Source: Gimesia algae (GTDB lineage Bacteria > Planctomycetota > Planctomycetia > Planctomycetales > Planctomycetaceae). From it: DNA of 64,000 nucleotides. Location of the stretch: assembly GCF_007746795.1 (NCBI RefSeq), contig NZ_CP036343.1, positions 6,586,357 through 6,650,356 on the forward strand, read 5' to 3'. The position numbers and the translations under genes were made by a program. Position 1 is the stretch's first letter. Every line of letters begins with the position of its first letter. Below, in pieces: positions 38,255-48,166 of this stretch. The notes below the pieces were generated by a model. The model ran no database searches. It worked only from the letters and a program-made list of their open reading frames with translations, and was not told the origin of the DNA.

Positions 38255-39655
38255 TCAGAACAGACGATTATACCCGTTTAAAGCAGCCACGCGATAAGCT
38301 TCTGCCATCGTAGGGTAATTGAATGTCGTATTGATGAAATACAATAATGTATTCGCATCTCCGGGCTGAGACATGATGGCCTGACCAATGTGAATAATTT
38401 CTGATGCATTCGGACCGAAACAATGAATCCCCAGAATTTCCAGCGTCTCCCGATGAAACAGAAGCTTCAACATTCCGATTGGACGGTTCATAATCTGTGC
38501 ACGTGCCAAATGCTTAAACATGGAATGACCGACTTCATATGGGATTTTTGCTTCGGTCAGTTCTCGTTCGGTTTTTCCCAGCGAACTGATTTCCGGACTG
38601 GTATAAATCCCCGTCGGGATGTCGCGAATTAATGCCCGTTCGCATTCTCCATTGTCCAGATGGCTGGCGGCATAGCGTCCCTGTACATAGGCGGCACTGG
38701 CCAGTGAAGGATATCCGATGATATCACCCACGGCATAGATGTGTGGTTGTGTTGTCTGGAAATCATCATTGACTTCAATCTGTCCACGTGAATCAGGAGT
38801 AATCTCCACCGTTTCCAGTCCCAGACTTTCCGAATTCCCCGCCCGACCGGCAGCAAACAGGAAAATATCTGTTTTCAGCTTCTTTCCTGACTGCAGTGAA
38901 AGTATTACCCCATCATCAGTCCCCTGGATCGATTCGTAATGCTCACAGTGCCTTAACAGTACACCACTCTCACGCATGTGATAGCTAAGCGCATCGCTGA
39001 TTTCATCATCCAGAAAGTCCAGGAGAGAACTGCGGGTATTGACCAGGTTGACCTTCATACCCATCGTGCGCAGCATGGAAGCATATTCACAACCAATCAC
39101 ACCGGCTCCATAGACGCTGATCGAACGCGGCGTGAAATTCAAATCGAGAATCGTATCACTGCAGAAGATACGGGGATGGCTGAAGTCAACATCGTCAGGC
39201 CGATACGGCCGGGAGCCTGTCGCGATAATTGCATAATCAAAGGTGATCTCTTCGGTCAGACCGCTGGGAGTATCAATATGAATTCGATGCGGATCCAGAA
39301 AACGTGCATGTCCTTCGACCAGTTCTACCCCGTTCCGTTCGTAAAATGTACGTCGCATGCCCACCTGTTTCTGAATCACAGAAGCCGCCGTCTTCCGCAG
39401 ATCAGGAAACTCAAGATCCAGCACCATTCCCAGACGGCCCATCTGCCGCATGTAATTATTGATCTCTGACATCTGCAGAATTGAATAACGCAGTGCTTTA
39501 CTGGGTATGGTACCCTTATGTGTGCAGTTACCGCCGATTTCGTAAAATTTCTCAATCGAAATCACCGACTTGCCCTGTTTGATGGCCTGCATCGCAGCCC
39601 CTTCACCCCCGGGTCCGGTACCGATTATTGCCACATCATAGTGTGCATCTGGCAT
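38255..39655 (-). CDS. sthA: Soluble pyridine nucleotide transhydrogenase
   Basis: The protein has 466 residues. The FAD-binding start is [17 protein letters not shown]. The site that is CxxxxC in dipeptide disulfide reductases reads CTHKGT, with Cys44 kept and Thr49 replacing the second Cys, as in Sth[10 protein letters not shown] follows. An NAD(P)-binding loop [15 protein letters not shown] and the second FAD motif [22 protein letters not shown] are present. The enzyme moves electrons between NADPH and NAD+, balancing the two pools, mainly by using excess NADPH. AAGGAA and CAGGG lie before the ATG. Confidence 0.9.
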   Translation of the reverse strand: MPDAHYDVAIIGTGPGGEGAAMQAIKQGKSVISIEKFYEIGGNCTHKGTIPSKALRYSILQMSEINNYMRQMGRLGMVLDLEFPDLRKTAASVIQKQVGMRRTFYERNGVELVEGHARFLDPHRIHIDTPSGLTEEITFDYAIIATGSRPYRPDDVDFSHPRIFCSDTILDLNFTPRSISVYGAGVIGCEYASMLRTMGMKVNLVNTRSSLLDFLDDEISDALSYHMRESGVLLRHCEHYESIQGTDDGVILSLQSGKKLKTDIFLFAAGRAGNSESLGLETVEITPDSRGQIEVNDDFQTTQPHIYAVGDIIGYPSLASAAYVQGRYAASHLDNGECERALIRDIPTGIYTSPEISSLGKTERELTEAKIPYEVGHSMFKHLARAQIMNRPIGMLKLLFHRETLEILGIHCFGPNASEIIHIGQAIMSQPGDANTLLYFINTTFNYPTMAEAYRVAALNGYNRLF

Positions 39656-39765
39656 CCCTGAATATTCCTTGCATCTTTACGCGTTGTTACTACTGAAACG
39701 AGCGACCTGCCTGCAGTAGAGTTCGTTGACCTGCTGATCTCCGATTGAGAACGATTACGTTTACC

Positions 39766-40335
39766 TTACCACCAATCCGGCTCTGCAAACAAGTCTTTAA
39801 CCGGCATCACAAATTCCGGCAGCACATCTTTGCCTGTCAGCTTTCCCTGCACACCGATGACTTCACTCCCTTTTACAGGCTGATATTCCAGGACTTCCCG
39901 GGAATCGGGGTCAATCACCCAGATCAGATCAATTCCCCAGCTGACATAATCCTCGACATGACCTGTCATAGACTTTCGTCGAGGATTGGTAGAAGCAATT
40001 TCGATCACTGCGTCGGGTTTCCGTTCTGATACTGTTTTATCCGTCTCTTCAAATCGTTTGCCGCTGTTAAACAGACTGACTGCGGGAAACCGGACCGTAT
40101 CCGGGTTCCGCCTGACCAATAGTCCTAAATCGAAGCAGGCATATCCCTGGTTGACCTTGTGCAGGTAGACTGACAGCACCTTGGAAATGTTAAGCACGAT
40201 CGTTCCGTGCTCAATATCGGGCGGGTCCAGATTAATGATTTTTCCCTGGTTTAATTCCGTCCAGCGACCGGCATCCGGTAATTCCAGCCTGATATCCAGA
40301 AACTCGTCTGCCGTATATTTTGCTGAATCATCCAT
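39766..40335 (-). CDS. Uma2-family (DUF820) restriction-fold protein
   Basis: The protein has 189 residues, typical for Uma2. A start with YTADEFLDIRLELPD and GRWTELNQGKIINLDPPDIEHG precedes the nuclease core. The second Asp motif PDAVIEIAS (Glu112) and the later YVSWGIDLIWVIDPDSREVLEY follow the family. The first motif normally reads R-x-PD-V; here it reads RFPAVS, with Ala85 at the Asp position. That substitution may reduce nuclease activity. The family occurs in many copies in planctomycetes and cyanobacteria, with unclear function. It stands alone, between sthA and a divergent GNAT gene. Confidence 0.85.
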   Translation of the reverse strand: MDDSAKYTADEFLDIRLELPDAGRWTELNQGKIINLDPPDIEHGTIVLNISKVLSVYLHKVNQGYACFDLGLLVRRNPDTVRFPAVSLFNSGKRFEETDKTVSERKPDAVIEIASTNPRRKSMTGHVEDYVSWGIDLIWVIDPDSREVLEYQPVKGSEVIGVQGKLTGKDVLPEFVMPVKDLFAEPDWW

Positions 40336-40588
40336 ACCATGTTCCCATCAAACAATATCGATATTATGAGTGAAAACTCTAGAGCGTATCACATTTAACC
40401 ATAGCGATTCACAATCTATTAAACTCGGTCCAAATGCCACTGGAGACGCTACTGTAAAACTGAACAAAGTCTAAGAATGGATTCCTACGGGCTCCTTTAA
40501 TTTTTGATAGCAACATCATAGCATACATCAGTTGCTCCCGTCACTCTTTTCAGAAGTTCCATTTCGTAATCCTGATTGAATCACCGTC

Positions 40589-41077
40589 ATGAAAATACGT
40601 TCGTACCTGCCTGCAGACCTGGAAACCCTGAAATCCATCACTGTCGAAGCCTTTCAGGGTGTTTCGATTGATGAAGGAATTGAACGCGAATACGGCCTGG
40701 TCAATGGCCACGACTGGAAATGGCGGAAAGGAGGACATGTGGAAGCAGATGCCCGTCGAGAGCCTGAGGGCATCTTCATTGCTGAAGTGGACGGCAAAAT
40801 TGCGGGTTATATTTCGACGTGGCATGACCCGGAAGCGGGTATCGGATATATTCCCAATATGGCAGTTGCATCTGAGTACCGCGGACAGGGGATGGGGCGA
40901 AAACTGCTTGAACACGCACTACAGCATTTCCGGAATCTCAATCTGACTCTGGCAAAAATCGAAACGCTCGAACAGAATGAGGTCGGCAACCACCTTTATA
41001 ATTCGCTCGGGTTCCGGGAGATTGTGAAACAGGTTCACTTCGTTGCACCACTGACCGAAACCCCAGACAACACATAG
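40589..41077 (+). CDS. GNAT-family N-acetyltransferase
   Basis: The protein has 162 residues with the GNAT order: KIRSYLPADLETLKSITVEAF at the start, IAEVDGKIAGYIS (strands 2-3), the acetyl-CoA loop IPNMAVASEYRGQGMGRKLLEHAL and the last part LAKIETLEQNEVGNHLYNSLGFREI. The Q/R-x-x-G-x-G/A pyrophosphate loop RGQGMG is intact, so acetyl transfer is expected. The acceptor is unknown; the sequence resembles the RimI-like branch but I would not name it. It precedes the RmlD-like gene by 67 bp on the same strand. Confidence 0.88.
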   Translation: MKIRSYLPADLETLKSITVEAFQGVSIDEGIEREYGLVNGHDWKWRKGGHVEADARREPEGIFIAEVDGKIAGYISTWHDPEAGIGYIPNMAVASEYRGQGMGRKLLEHALQHFRNLNLTLAKIETLEQNEVGNHLYNSLGFREIVKQVHFVAPLTETPDNT

Positions 41078-41144
41078 GAGATGAACAGACCGCAACAGCG
41101 GTTGGAAGTGTCATTTTCCTCAGTAAATACAAAAGGCATTTTTT

Positions 41145-42023
41145 ATGCGACGTATTACGGTAATTGGTTCTCGAGGACAACTGGGACATGATCTGATGGA
41201 TTCTCTGACTGCTGCCGGCCATCAGATTACAGGTCTGACGCATCAACAGATTTCCATTGAAGATCCTGATAGTATTGCAGGCGCTTTGAGACAAACTCCA
41301 CCTGACCTGATCATCAATACTGCCGCCTATAACAAAGTCGATCTGGCGGAACAAGAACCTGAAGTCGCGTATGCTGTCAATGCACTAGGGCCACGTCATC
41401 TCGCCCGCTACTGTTCTGAAAAAAATATCTGTTTGATGCATATCAGCTCTGACTTCGTCTATGGTCTCGATACATCGCGGCAGATTCCTTTTCAGGAGCA
41501 TGAAGCGCCCGGCCCTGTCAGCGCCTATGGTCTCAGTAAACTGGCCGGTGAATATTTCGTCCGTGCCCTCTGCCCGCAGCATTATGTCATTCGTACCTGT
41601 GGTCTCTATGGAGTCGCCGGGAAAACAGGAAATGGCAACTTTGTGGAAACCATGCTCCGCCTCGGCAAAGAACGGGACGAGCTGTCCATCATTAATGATC
41701 AGCACTGCACTCCCACCGCCACGAAGGATCTGGCTTCAGCATTGACTCGTTTGATTGGAACGGATCAGTTTGGACTATTTCACGCTACCTGTCAGGGCCA
41801 GACCACCTGGTATGAATTTGCCTGTACGATATTCGAACTGACAGGCATCTCAGTGAAAACACACCCGATCACAACCCAAGAGTATAAAGCACCAGCTGAC
41901 CGACCCCGCTTCAGTGTTCTGGACTGTTCCCGACTCACTGCTACAATCGGGGATGCGATACCCGACTGGAAATCGTCGCTCAGGCGCTATCTGGAATCAC
42001 AGGGAGAAATCTGCCCTAAGTGA
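41145..42023 (+). CDS. rmlD: dTDP-4-dehydrorhamnose reductase-like protein
   Basis: The protein has 292 residues. The nucleotide-binding loop VIGSRGQLGHDL, the NTAAYNKVDLAE segment and the catalytic YGLSK (Tyr-x-x-x-Lys) after HISSDFVYG place it in the RmlD short-chain dehydrogenase family. RmlD reduces dTDP-4-dehydrorhamnose to dTDP-L-rhamnose, the sugar donor for cell-surface rhamnose. The end VLDCSRLTATIGDAIPDWKSSLRRYL is the typical RmlD tail. The usual partners rmlA, rmlB and rmlC are not adjacent, so a related substrate is possible. It follows the GNAT gene and ends 282 bp before the tRNA gene. Confidence 0.85.
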   Translation: MRRITVIGSRGQLGHDLMDSLTAAGHQITGLTHQQISIEDPDSIAGALRQTPPDLIINTAAYNKVDLAEQEPEVAYAVNALGPRHLARYCSEKNICLMHISSDFVYGLDTSRQIPFQEHEAPGPVSAYGLSKLAGEYFVRALCPQHYVIRTCGLYGVAGKTGNGNFVETMLRLGKERDELSIINDQHCTPTATKDLASALTRLIGTDQFGLFHATCQGQTTWYEFACTIFELTGISVKTHPITTQEYKAPADRPRFSVLDCSRLTATIGDAIPDWKSSLRRYLESQGEICPK

Positions 42024-42235
42024 AATGTTCAAAATAGCTTAGACGATTCTAAACCGGGTGGTAAGAGTGACACAATTATCGATTTTCGCTGTGATCGCAG
42101 CTTGATAACAGCTGGTTTCCCGCTTTCAGACTTCTGAACGCTGAAACTATTGCAGCTGGGTTTTTGGTTTGATACACTCCCTGTCCGCTGTGTTGTCAAT
42201 TTACCGAAGTCTCTGCATATTCAAGGCTTCAAACG

Positions 42236-42264
42236 TTGACTTTCGACACGAAAAACAGCATAAA
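42236..42264 (+). promoter_or_regulatory. Candidate sigma-70 promoter for tRNA-Ser
   Basis: TTGACT at 42236-42241 and CATAAA at 42259-42264 are separated by 17 bases, and lie 42 bp before the tRNA 5' end. They match the consensus at five and four of six positions. Confidence 0.5.
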
Positions 42265-42273
42265 GAGTGCTGC

Positions 42274-42293
42274 CTGCCACCATTGAGTGGCAG
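42274..42293 (+). repeat. Leader hairpin upstream of tRNA-Ser
   Basis: CTGCCAC, a six-base loop CATTGA and GTGGCAG form a perfect seven-pair stem ending 12 bp before the tRNA. It lies between the candidate promoter and the tRNA and may mark the 5' leader that is removed during processing. Confidence 0.55.
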
Positions 42294-42305
42294 TCGAAGC
42301 ATTCA

Positions 42306-42394
42306 GGAGAGATGGCAGAGAGGCCGAATGCGCCGGTTTGCTAAACCGGTGAGCCGTGCAAACGGTTCCACGGGTTCGAATCCCGTTCTCTCCG
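42306..42394 (+). tRNA. tRNA-Ser (anticodon GCU)
   Basis: The 89-base class II tRNA has a seven-pair acceptor stem (GGAGAGA with TCTCTCC) and discriminator G. The anticodon stem CCGGT/ACCGG encloses the loop TTGCTAA, giving anticodon GCT at 42340-42342, which reads AGC and AGU serine codons. The long variable arm (GCCGT, GCAA, ACGGT) and the T arm ACGGG-TTCGAAT-CCCGT complete the fold. The 3' CCA is not encoded. Confidence 0.97.
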
Positions 42395-42407
42395 TTTTTG
42401 AAAATTC

Positions 42408-42451
42408 AGCCGCTGGAGACTCTTCCTGTCAGAGCTTCCAGCGGCTTTTTT
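42408..42451 (+). terminator. Rho-independent terminator after tRNA-Ser
   Basis: AGCCGCTGGA at 42408-42417 pairs with TCCAGCGGCT at 42437-42446, a ten-pair perfect stem, and the T-run continues to 42451. It lies 13 bp after the tRNA. Confidence 0.9.
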
Positions 42452-42854
42452 GACGCGCTTTTGCCAACCCGATGAGCAGGGGCTGCCGTATGCTTGCACT
42501 CCCCCTCGGCCGTTCCTGTACGATTCTCTTCTCGTTTCACTGCTTGAACATTTCTTGCTATGAATCCCCGATGCAGGGAGATCCCCGTACTCATTTTCTA
42601 GCGAATACTCACCGTTGCTATAGGACCTCTTTCCCGAACAATTGAAATAACCGCTATTCGTTTACTGTTGAGGGAATTGCTGTTTATTAGTTGTGTTTGT
42701 TGTCGAAATCACCAATACATAAAATGATGTGTTATCCAGCAATACATACCATAGATGCAGCAAACCTCTGTAATTATTTCAATATTAGTGGTGTTTCGTT
42801 AGCTGCATGGATTCAATCTCACTGAAACCCACTTGAGATAGATATTACTTTTCA
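42452..42854. other. Intergenic region upstream of the hybrid kinase, no gene
   Basis: This 403 bp gap is AT-rich in its second half and must carry the kinase promoter. No ribosome site-linked frame, RNA gene or repeat was recognised. Confidence 0.5.
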
Positions 42855-45800
42855 ATGCACACTGTTTCCCGGATCAGACAGGTTCTATCGGCGCGTTTTG
42901 CTCAGACTGCTGTCTTCAGCTTTATTCTGATGATGGTGGGAGCAGGACTCTGCTACTATTCCACATCGAACTTGAAGCAGTTGGAAAATTCCCGATTTGA
43001 CCAGATCCATACAGCAGGGGCACAACAACTCCTGCTGCACCGCATGCTCAAGGATGCGATCCTGCTGGCAAAAAACTCTGATTATCAATCAAGCTATACT
43101 CAACTTGACGCAGATCTGGAAAGATTCACTCAACAACAGCAGTTTCTGTTGAACTCCTCGTTACCTGAACAGCCTTCGACGAAACTTCTGAAACTTCAGA
43201 TTTCTCCTTTGACTTCGCAGATGTCCAGGTACATTTTACTGATCCTGTCAGGGAAACGGCCCGCTGCTGCGATGCTTAGTTTAGTGCTGGCAGAAGAAAA
43301 ACGTCTGATGCCCGCTCTGGAACAGTATCAGAACGAATTGAAATCAGAGCATCAGTTCCTGTCCCGTCGTGATCAGAAACGGCAGGCGATGATTCTCAGT
43401 CTGATCTGGCTCTGTATGGGATCACTGATTCTGCTCGTCTGGTGGTATACTCAAAAAACCACGCAAAATATGCATCCAGCGTTATGCGGAACCGTTTCTT
43501 CTGATCTCCAGGCTGAACTCGAATCCAGCGCTGAAAGTGAATTACTACTGTCCAAAGTTGGCGAAGTTGGCAAAATTGGAGGCTGGCATCTGAACCTGAA
43601 AACACAGGAACTTTTCTGGACTGCAGAAACCTTCGCAATTCATGAAGTTGAACCTGATTTTAAGCCGACTCTCGAAAATGCGATTGATTTTTATGCGCCC
43701 GACGCACTTCCCCAGATCAAGAAAGCCGTTAAACTCGCGATCAAAACCGGTCAACCCTGGGATTTGAAACTCCCCTTTATCACAGCCAAGGGACGACATA
43801 TCTGGGTTCGCGCCAAGGGAGAAATGGAATACCAGAATAACAGACCCGCCCGACTGGTAGGCGCCTTTCAGGATATCACCAGAGAGAAGCAACTTGAGGC
43901 CGAATTTACTCTACTGCAGGATGATCAATTCACAACGCGGGCAAAATTAGAAAGCGTGATCCGCGCTGCAACAGAAATCTCTATCATTGCCACTGATCCC
44001 GAGGGGTTAATCACGCTGTTCAGTCCTGGTGCTGAACGATTACTGGGATATACTGCCGATGAAATGATTGGAATAAACACGCTTCAGCACTTCCACATTG
44101 CTTCCGAACTCAAGCAACGAAGTCAGGAATTAACAGAGAGCCTCGGACAAAAAGTAGATGGGTTTGAGGTCTTTTTCAAACCTGCCAGATGTGGGACCTG
44201 CGACAAACACGAATGGACTTATGTTCGAAAAGATGGTACGGAACGGACCGTAGAGCTGACTGTCACCGTCATCCGGGGAAAACAAAATCAGATCGACGGA
44301 TACCTGGGAATTGGCATTGATGTCACCCAGAAGAAGATACAGGAACAGCAGCTCTTCGAAAGCCATGAAAAAATCAAACACCTGATCGACGCGCTTCCAG
44401 CCGCGGCTTATACCTGTGACAATACAGGATTAATCACCTATTACAACCAGGCTGCTGCTGATTTCTGGGGACGGGAACCAGAACTCAACAGCCCAGCAGA
44501 TCGCTTCTGTGGATCTTTCCAGATGTTCGATTCCGATGGGACTCCTGTCGCTCATGAAGATCGCTGGATGGCTGTTGCATTACAGAATCGTGAAGTCTAT
44601 CACTGTAAAGAAATCGTTATTGAATGCGATGATGGCAACCGTAAAACGGCGCTGGCACATGTCAGTCCCATCAGGAACTCTGATGGGGACGTGATTGGAG
44701 CAGTCAATGTGGTTGTTGACATTTCGGATCGGATTACTCTCGAAAATTCCTTAAGAGAAACGACGGCTCGCCTGGAAACATGTCTCAAAATTCTCGACCA
44801 GCATGCGATTGTTGCCGAGACCGAACTCAACGGCGTAATCCGTCATGTAAATGACATGTTCTGTAAAGTCAGTGGCTTTGAACGGGAGGAAACAATCGGC
44901 CAGACCCACCGGATCGTGAATTCCGGGTTTCACCCAAAAGAATTCTGGCAAAACGTTTTCAAAACCATTGCGACTGACGGTATGTGGCAGGGCGAGATCT
45001 GCAACCGACGTAAAAGTGGAGAGCTTTACTGGCTGGATACCACGATTGCTTCCATGCAGGATGGTGATGGAAAAGCCACCGGGTATCTTGCCATTCGGAA
45101 TGATATCACCGAACTCAGACTGGCGCAGGAAGCCGCCCTGGCTGCTTCGCATAGCAAAAGTGAATTTCTCGCTAATATGAGCCATGAAATTCGTACGCCG
45201 TTGACTGCGATTCTCGGTTATGCAGATCTCCTCAAGAATGATCCCGAGTTTGCCAGTTCAGCAGGCAGAAGAGAACAGGCTGTCAAAACGATTCAGGAAG
45301 CTGGGAATCATCTGTTGACGGTGATCAACGACATCCTGGACCTTTCCAAAATTGAAGCTGGGAAAGTAGAAATAGAAAAAAAAACCACTCAACTCTTCAA
45401 CATCCTCGACCATATAGAAAGTCTGCTAAGACCACCGGCGATTGAAAAAGGAGTAGAGCTGATCACCCGAATCGAAACGCCTCTCCCGGATTTAATCGAA
45501 ACTGATGCGACGCGACTGAGGCAGATCCTCATGAATCTGGTCGGCAATGCAGTCAAATTCACAGACCAGGGGCACATTCAGATCAATGTAAAAATTCTGG
45601 AACAGAACGAATCCAAACTTCTGCAATTCGATATTGAAGACTCCGGACCGGGGATGTCAGCCAGGCAGGCCGCCAAAATGTTTATGGCCTTTTCACAGGC
45701 AGACACTTCAGTGACACGTCAACATGGCGGAACCGGACTGGGACTGGTAATCTCCCGCAAACTCGCACGGCTCATGAGAGGCGACGTTACTCTGGCCTGG

Positions 45801-46355
45801 ACGGAACCGGGGAAAGGGACCTGTTTCCGTCTGACACTTCCCCTGCATGCTCTGCCCGAAACCCGATACACCACAAGCCGCTTGCAGGATGGTCATGAGC
45901 ATGCAGACAAAAAATCTCTCGCTGCCACTGTTAAACTTCCTGCTCACACACGCATTCTGCTGGCAGAAGATGGACCGGACAACCAACGACTGATTACTTT
46001 CCTGTTGCAAAAAATGGGAGCAGATGTCGATGTCGCCGACAACGGCGTCATTGCCTGCCAGAAATTCCTGGAAGCAGAAACGGCAAACGAGTCTTACGAT
46101 TTACTGTTGACAGATATGCAGATGCCGGAAATGGATGGTTATACACTTTCCCGAAAACTCCGGGAATCCGGCGTTACAATCCCCATCATTGCCTTAACCG
46201 CACATGCCATGTCCGATGATCGTCAAAAATGTCTGGATGCAGGCTGTGATGATTACCTCAGCAAACCTATCAACAGTAAAATTCTGGGCCAGACCATTCT
46301 GCACTGGTTGATACTCAAAGCAGAGAAGAAAATCGAACCCCCCTCTCCTTCGTAG
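42855..46355 (+). CDS. Hybrid sensor histidine kinase with four PAS domains and a receiver
   Basis: The protein has 1166 residues. Two membrane helices (about 18-36 and 179-198) enclose an extracytoplasmic four-helix-like sensor; its helix IHTAGAQQLLLHRMLKDAILLA resembles the PilJ-type chemoreceptor N-terminal domain. Four PAS domains follow at about 232-350, 365-495, 508-625 and 640-755; the first carries a PAC-like end GAFQDITRE. The HisKA helix holds His777 in MSHEIRTPLTAILGY, the ATPase domain contains DSGPGMS and GTGLGLVISRKL, and the receiver has phospho-acceptor Asp1087 in TDMQMPEMDG. A signal passes from the His to the internal Asp; the output protein is unknown. The gene is not flanked by a response regulator. 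Confidence 0.92.
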   Translation: MHTVSRIRQVLSARFAQTAVFSFILMMVGAGLCYYSTSNLKQLENSRFDQIHTAGAQQLLLHRMLKDAILLAKNSDYQSSYTQLDADLERFTQQQQFLLNSSLPEQPSTKLLKLQISPLTSQMSRYILLILSGKRPAAAMLSLVLAEEKRLMPALEQYQNELKSEHQFLSRRDQKRQAMILSLIWLCMGSLILLVWWYTQKTTQNMHPALCGTVSSDLQAELESSAESELLLSKVGEVGKIGGWHLNLKTQELFWTAETFAIHEVEPDFKPTLENAIDFYAPDALPQIKKAVKLAIKTGQPWDLKLPFITAKGRHIWVRAKGEMEYQNNRPARLVGAFQDITREKQLEAEFTLLQDDQFTTRAKLESVIRAATEISIIATDPEGLITLFSPGAERLLGYTADEMIGINTLQHFHIASELKQRSQELTESLGQKVDGFEVFFKPARCGTCDKHEWTYVRKDGTERTVELTVTVIRGKQNQIDGYLGIGIDVTQKKIQEQQLFESHEKIKHLIDALPAAAYTCDNTGLITYYNQAAADFWGREPELNSPADRFCGSFQMFDSDGTPVAHEDRWMAVALQNREVYHCKEIVIECDDGNRKTALAHVSPIRNSDGDVIGAVNVVVDISDRITLENSLRETTARLETCLKILDQHAIVAETELNGVIRHVNDMFCKVSGFEREETIGQTHRIVNSGFHPKEFWQNVFKTIATDGMWQGEICNRRKSGELYWLDTTIASMQDGDGKATGYLAIRNDITELRLAQEAALAASHSKSEFLANMSHEIRTPLTAILGYADLLKNDPEFASSAGRREQAVKTIQEAGNHLLTVINDILDLSKIEAGKVEIEKKTTQLFNILDHIESLLRPPAIEKGVELITRIETPLPDLIETDATRLRQILMNLVGNAVKFTDQGHIQINVKILEQNESKLLQFDIEDSGPGMSARQAAKMFMAFSQADTSVTRQHGGTGLGLVISRKLARLMRGDVTLAWTEPGKGTCFRLTLPLHALPETRYTTSRLQDGHEHADKKSLAATVKLPAHTRILLAEDGPDNQRLITFLLQKMGADVDVADNGVIACQKFLEAETANESYDLLLTDMQMPEMDGYTLSRKLRESGVTIPIIALTAHAMSDDRQKCLDAGCDDYLSKPINSKILGQTILHWLILKAEKKIEPPSPS

Positions 46356-46380
46356 TGCCGTCCATTCAGATCAGCTGTCA

Positions 46381-47970
46381 TCATGCCGGATGTGCTCCCG
46401 GCTGACCGGCTTCCACAACAAAAGCTGCCCGCTGGCTGACTTTTCCCCCAGGACGCGTCACATCATCCACAACCATATACTCGGTCGTCCATTTCTCTGG
46501 CGTCAAGGTACATCGTACATAACCACGTTCGGAATTCTGGAACTGGATACAGGGGTTGTTCGACAGGATCTCGGCATGACCTTTTCGCTTCTCAGCACCG
46601 TTCCCACCACTGCTGATTGATGTGCCCACGAATTCCGTCGCGATCACCGGAGTTTCCATCTGACGATCATCGACTCGTAAATTATTCACCCAGTTTGAAT
46701 GAATATCTCCCGTCAATACAACCGGGTTGGGAATTTGACGATCTGCCAGGAACTGCACCAGCCCCATCCGTTCATAAGTACAACCGGGCCATTGATCCAT
46801 CGAATAGGCAACCGGACCTTCTTTCTGTGGAAAACCGACCATTCCCATCATCACCTGCTGTGCCAGAACATTCCAGATCCCATCTGATGATATCAGGCCC
46901 GATTGCAGCCAGTGCCGCTGGCGACTTCCCAGCAACGTATTTTTCCGCATCAACGCCGCATCATTAATCGGAGATTTCTTGTCTCCGTTCGGCTGATCTG
47001 TACGGTACTGACGCGTATCCAGCACAAAGAAATCGGCCAGACGACCAAATGCAGCCTGTCTGTAAAGCTGCATATGCGGTCCCTGCGGAAGAGAACCCGC
47101 TCTGAGCGGCATCATTTCATAATACGCCTGATAGGCATTAGCCCGACGCAACAGAAATTCCACAGGATCGACTTGTGATTCTTCAGAAATATCGTTGGCA
47201 CAGTTATTATCAAATTCATGATCGTCCCATGTCACAATCCATGGGCATTTCGCATGCATACCATGTAGAAGTGGATCAGAACGATACTGGGAATGTCTGG
47301 TGCGATAGTGCTCCAACGTTTCGATCTCTGGTCCGAAATGGGCACGTACCGTGTTTTTTTTCCGGTTCTCTTTTTCGTAAATATAGTCTCCCAGATGAAA
47401 TACCAGATCCACATCGTCCTGGGCCATCTGCTCATAAGCGGTAAACAGACCTGACTCATAATGCTGGCAGGAAGCGAAGGCGAACTTCAACTGATCGGGC
47501 AATTCGGATTCGAGTGGCATGGTTCGTGTTCGACCCACCGGACTTTTCGCATCCCCGGCTTGAAAGCGATACCAGTACCATCGGTCTGGTTTCAGCCCCT
47601 TAACTTCCACGTGCAGTGTATGACCCAGCTGTGGAGTCGCCTGGGCTGTTCCTGAAGCAACGAGTTTCGTGAATCTTTCGTTATCGGCAACTTCCCATGT
47701 GACTGCAACCGCTTGAGGCCCCATGCCTCCATGGGGCGCCAATGGTTCTGGCGCCAGTCGCGTCCACAATACCACGCTGCTGGAATCAGGATCGCCAGAT
47801 GCCACTCCCAGACTGAAAGGATCTTTCTGAAACACGGGAGAAGGGTCGGCCCAACTGGCACGCCCCATCAATGGAATCGCAGAAAGAGCCGCCCCATAAG
47901 ACAGAAATAATCGACGGCTGACACCATTTTCCGATCTGACTGCATCCTGGAGACGTTTGTAATCGAACAT
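46381..47970 (-). CDS. phoD: PhoD-type alkaline phosphatase/phosphodiesterase, Tat-exported
   Basis: The protein has 529 residues with a Tat-type leader (SRRLFLSYGAALSAIPLMG). The N-terminal sandwich with FSLGVASGDPDSSSVVLWTRL is the usual PhoD beginning. Catalytic metal-binding segments include FASCQHYESGLFTAYEQM, FHLGDYIYE, TWDDHEFDNN and LTGDIHSNWV. PhoD uses calcium and iron to release phosphate from esters and cell-wall polymers outside the cytoplasm. The gene ends 25 bp from the convergent hybrid kinase gene and starts 196 bp before the DUF1501 gene, with no evidence of an operon. No Pho box was identified. Confidence 0.93.
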   Translation of the reverse strand: MFDYKRLQDAVRSENGVSRRLFLSYGAALSAIPLMGRASWADPSPVFQKDPFSLGVASGDPDSSSVVLWTRLAPEPLAPHGGMGPQAVAVTWEVADNERFTKLVASGTAQATPQLGHTLHVEVKGLKPDRWYWYRFQAGDAKSPVGRTRTMPLESELPDQLKFAFASCQHYESGLFTAYEQMAQDDVDLVFHLGDYIYEKENRKKNTVRAHFGPEIETLEHYRTRHSQYRSDPLLHGMHAKCPWIVTWDDHEFDNNCANDISEESQVDPVEFLLRRANAYQAYYEMMPLRAGSLPQGPHMQLYRQAAFGRLADFFVLDTRQYRTDQPNGDKKSPINDAALMRKNTLLGSRQRHWLQSGLISSDGIWNVLAQQVMMGMVGFPQKEGPVAYSMDQWPGCTYERMGLVQFLADRQIPNPVVLTGDIHSNWVNNLRVDDRQMETPVIATEFVGTSISSGGNGAEKRKGHAEILSNNPCIQFQNSERGYVRCTLTPEKWTTEYMVVDDVTRPGGKVSQRAAFVVEAGQPGAHPA

Positions 47971-48166
47971 ATTTGAAACTACCTGTATTGAGGGAAGGAA
48001 TGGCGAGGAATGAAATCAATCATGATCTACGAACTATCAGAAATGGCGGGACGATACTTCACTGATCAATTTATTCTAAAAGCTGTCTGGACGGCAGACA
48101 ACAAAGATCCAGATCAAAACTGACCGCTTTACGGGCATTTAACCTGAACTTAACGATCAGAGTTGA

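Noticed and set aside
42169..42453. A 94-codon frame over the tRNA-Ser region
   Set aside because: It runs through the complete tRNA and its terminator, so it cannot be a gene.
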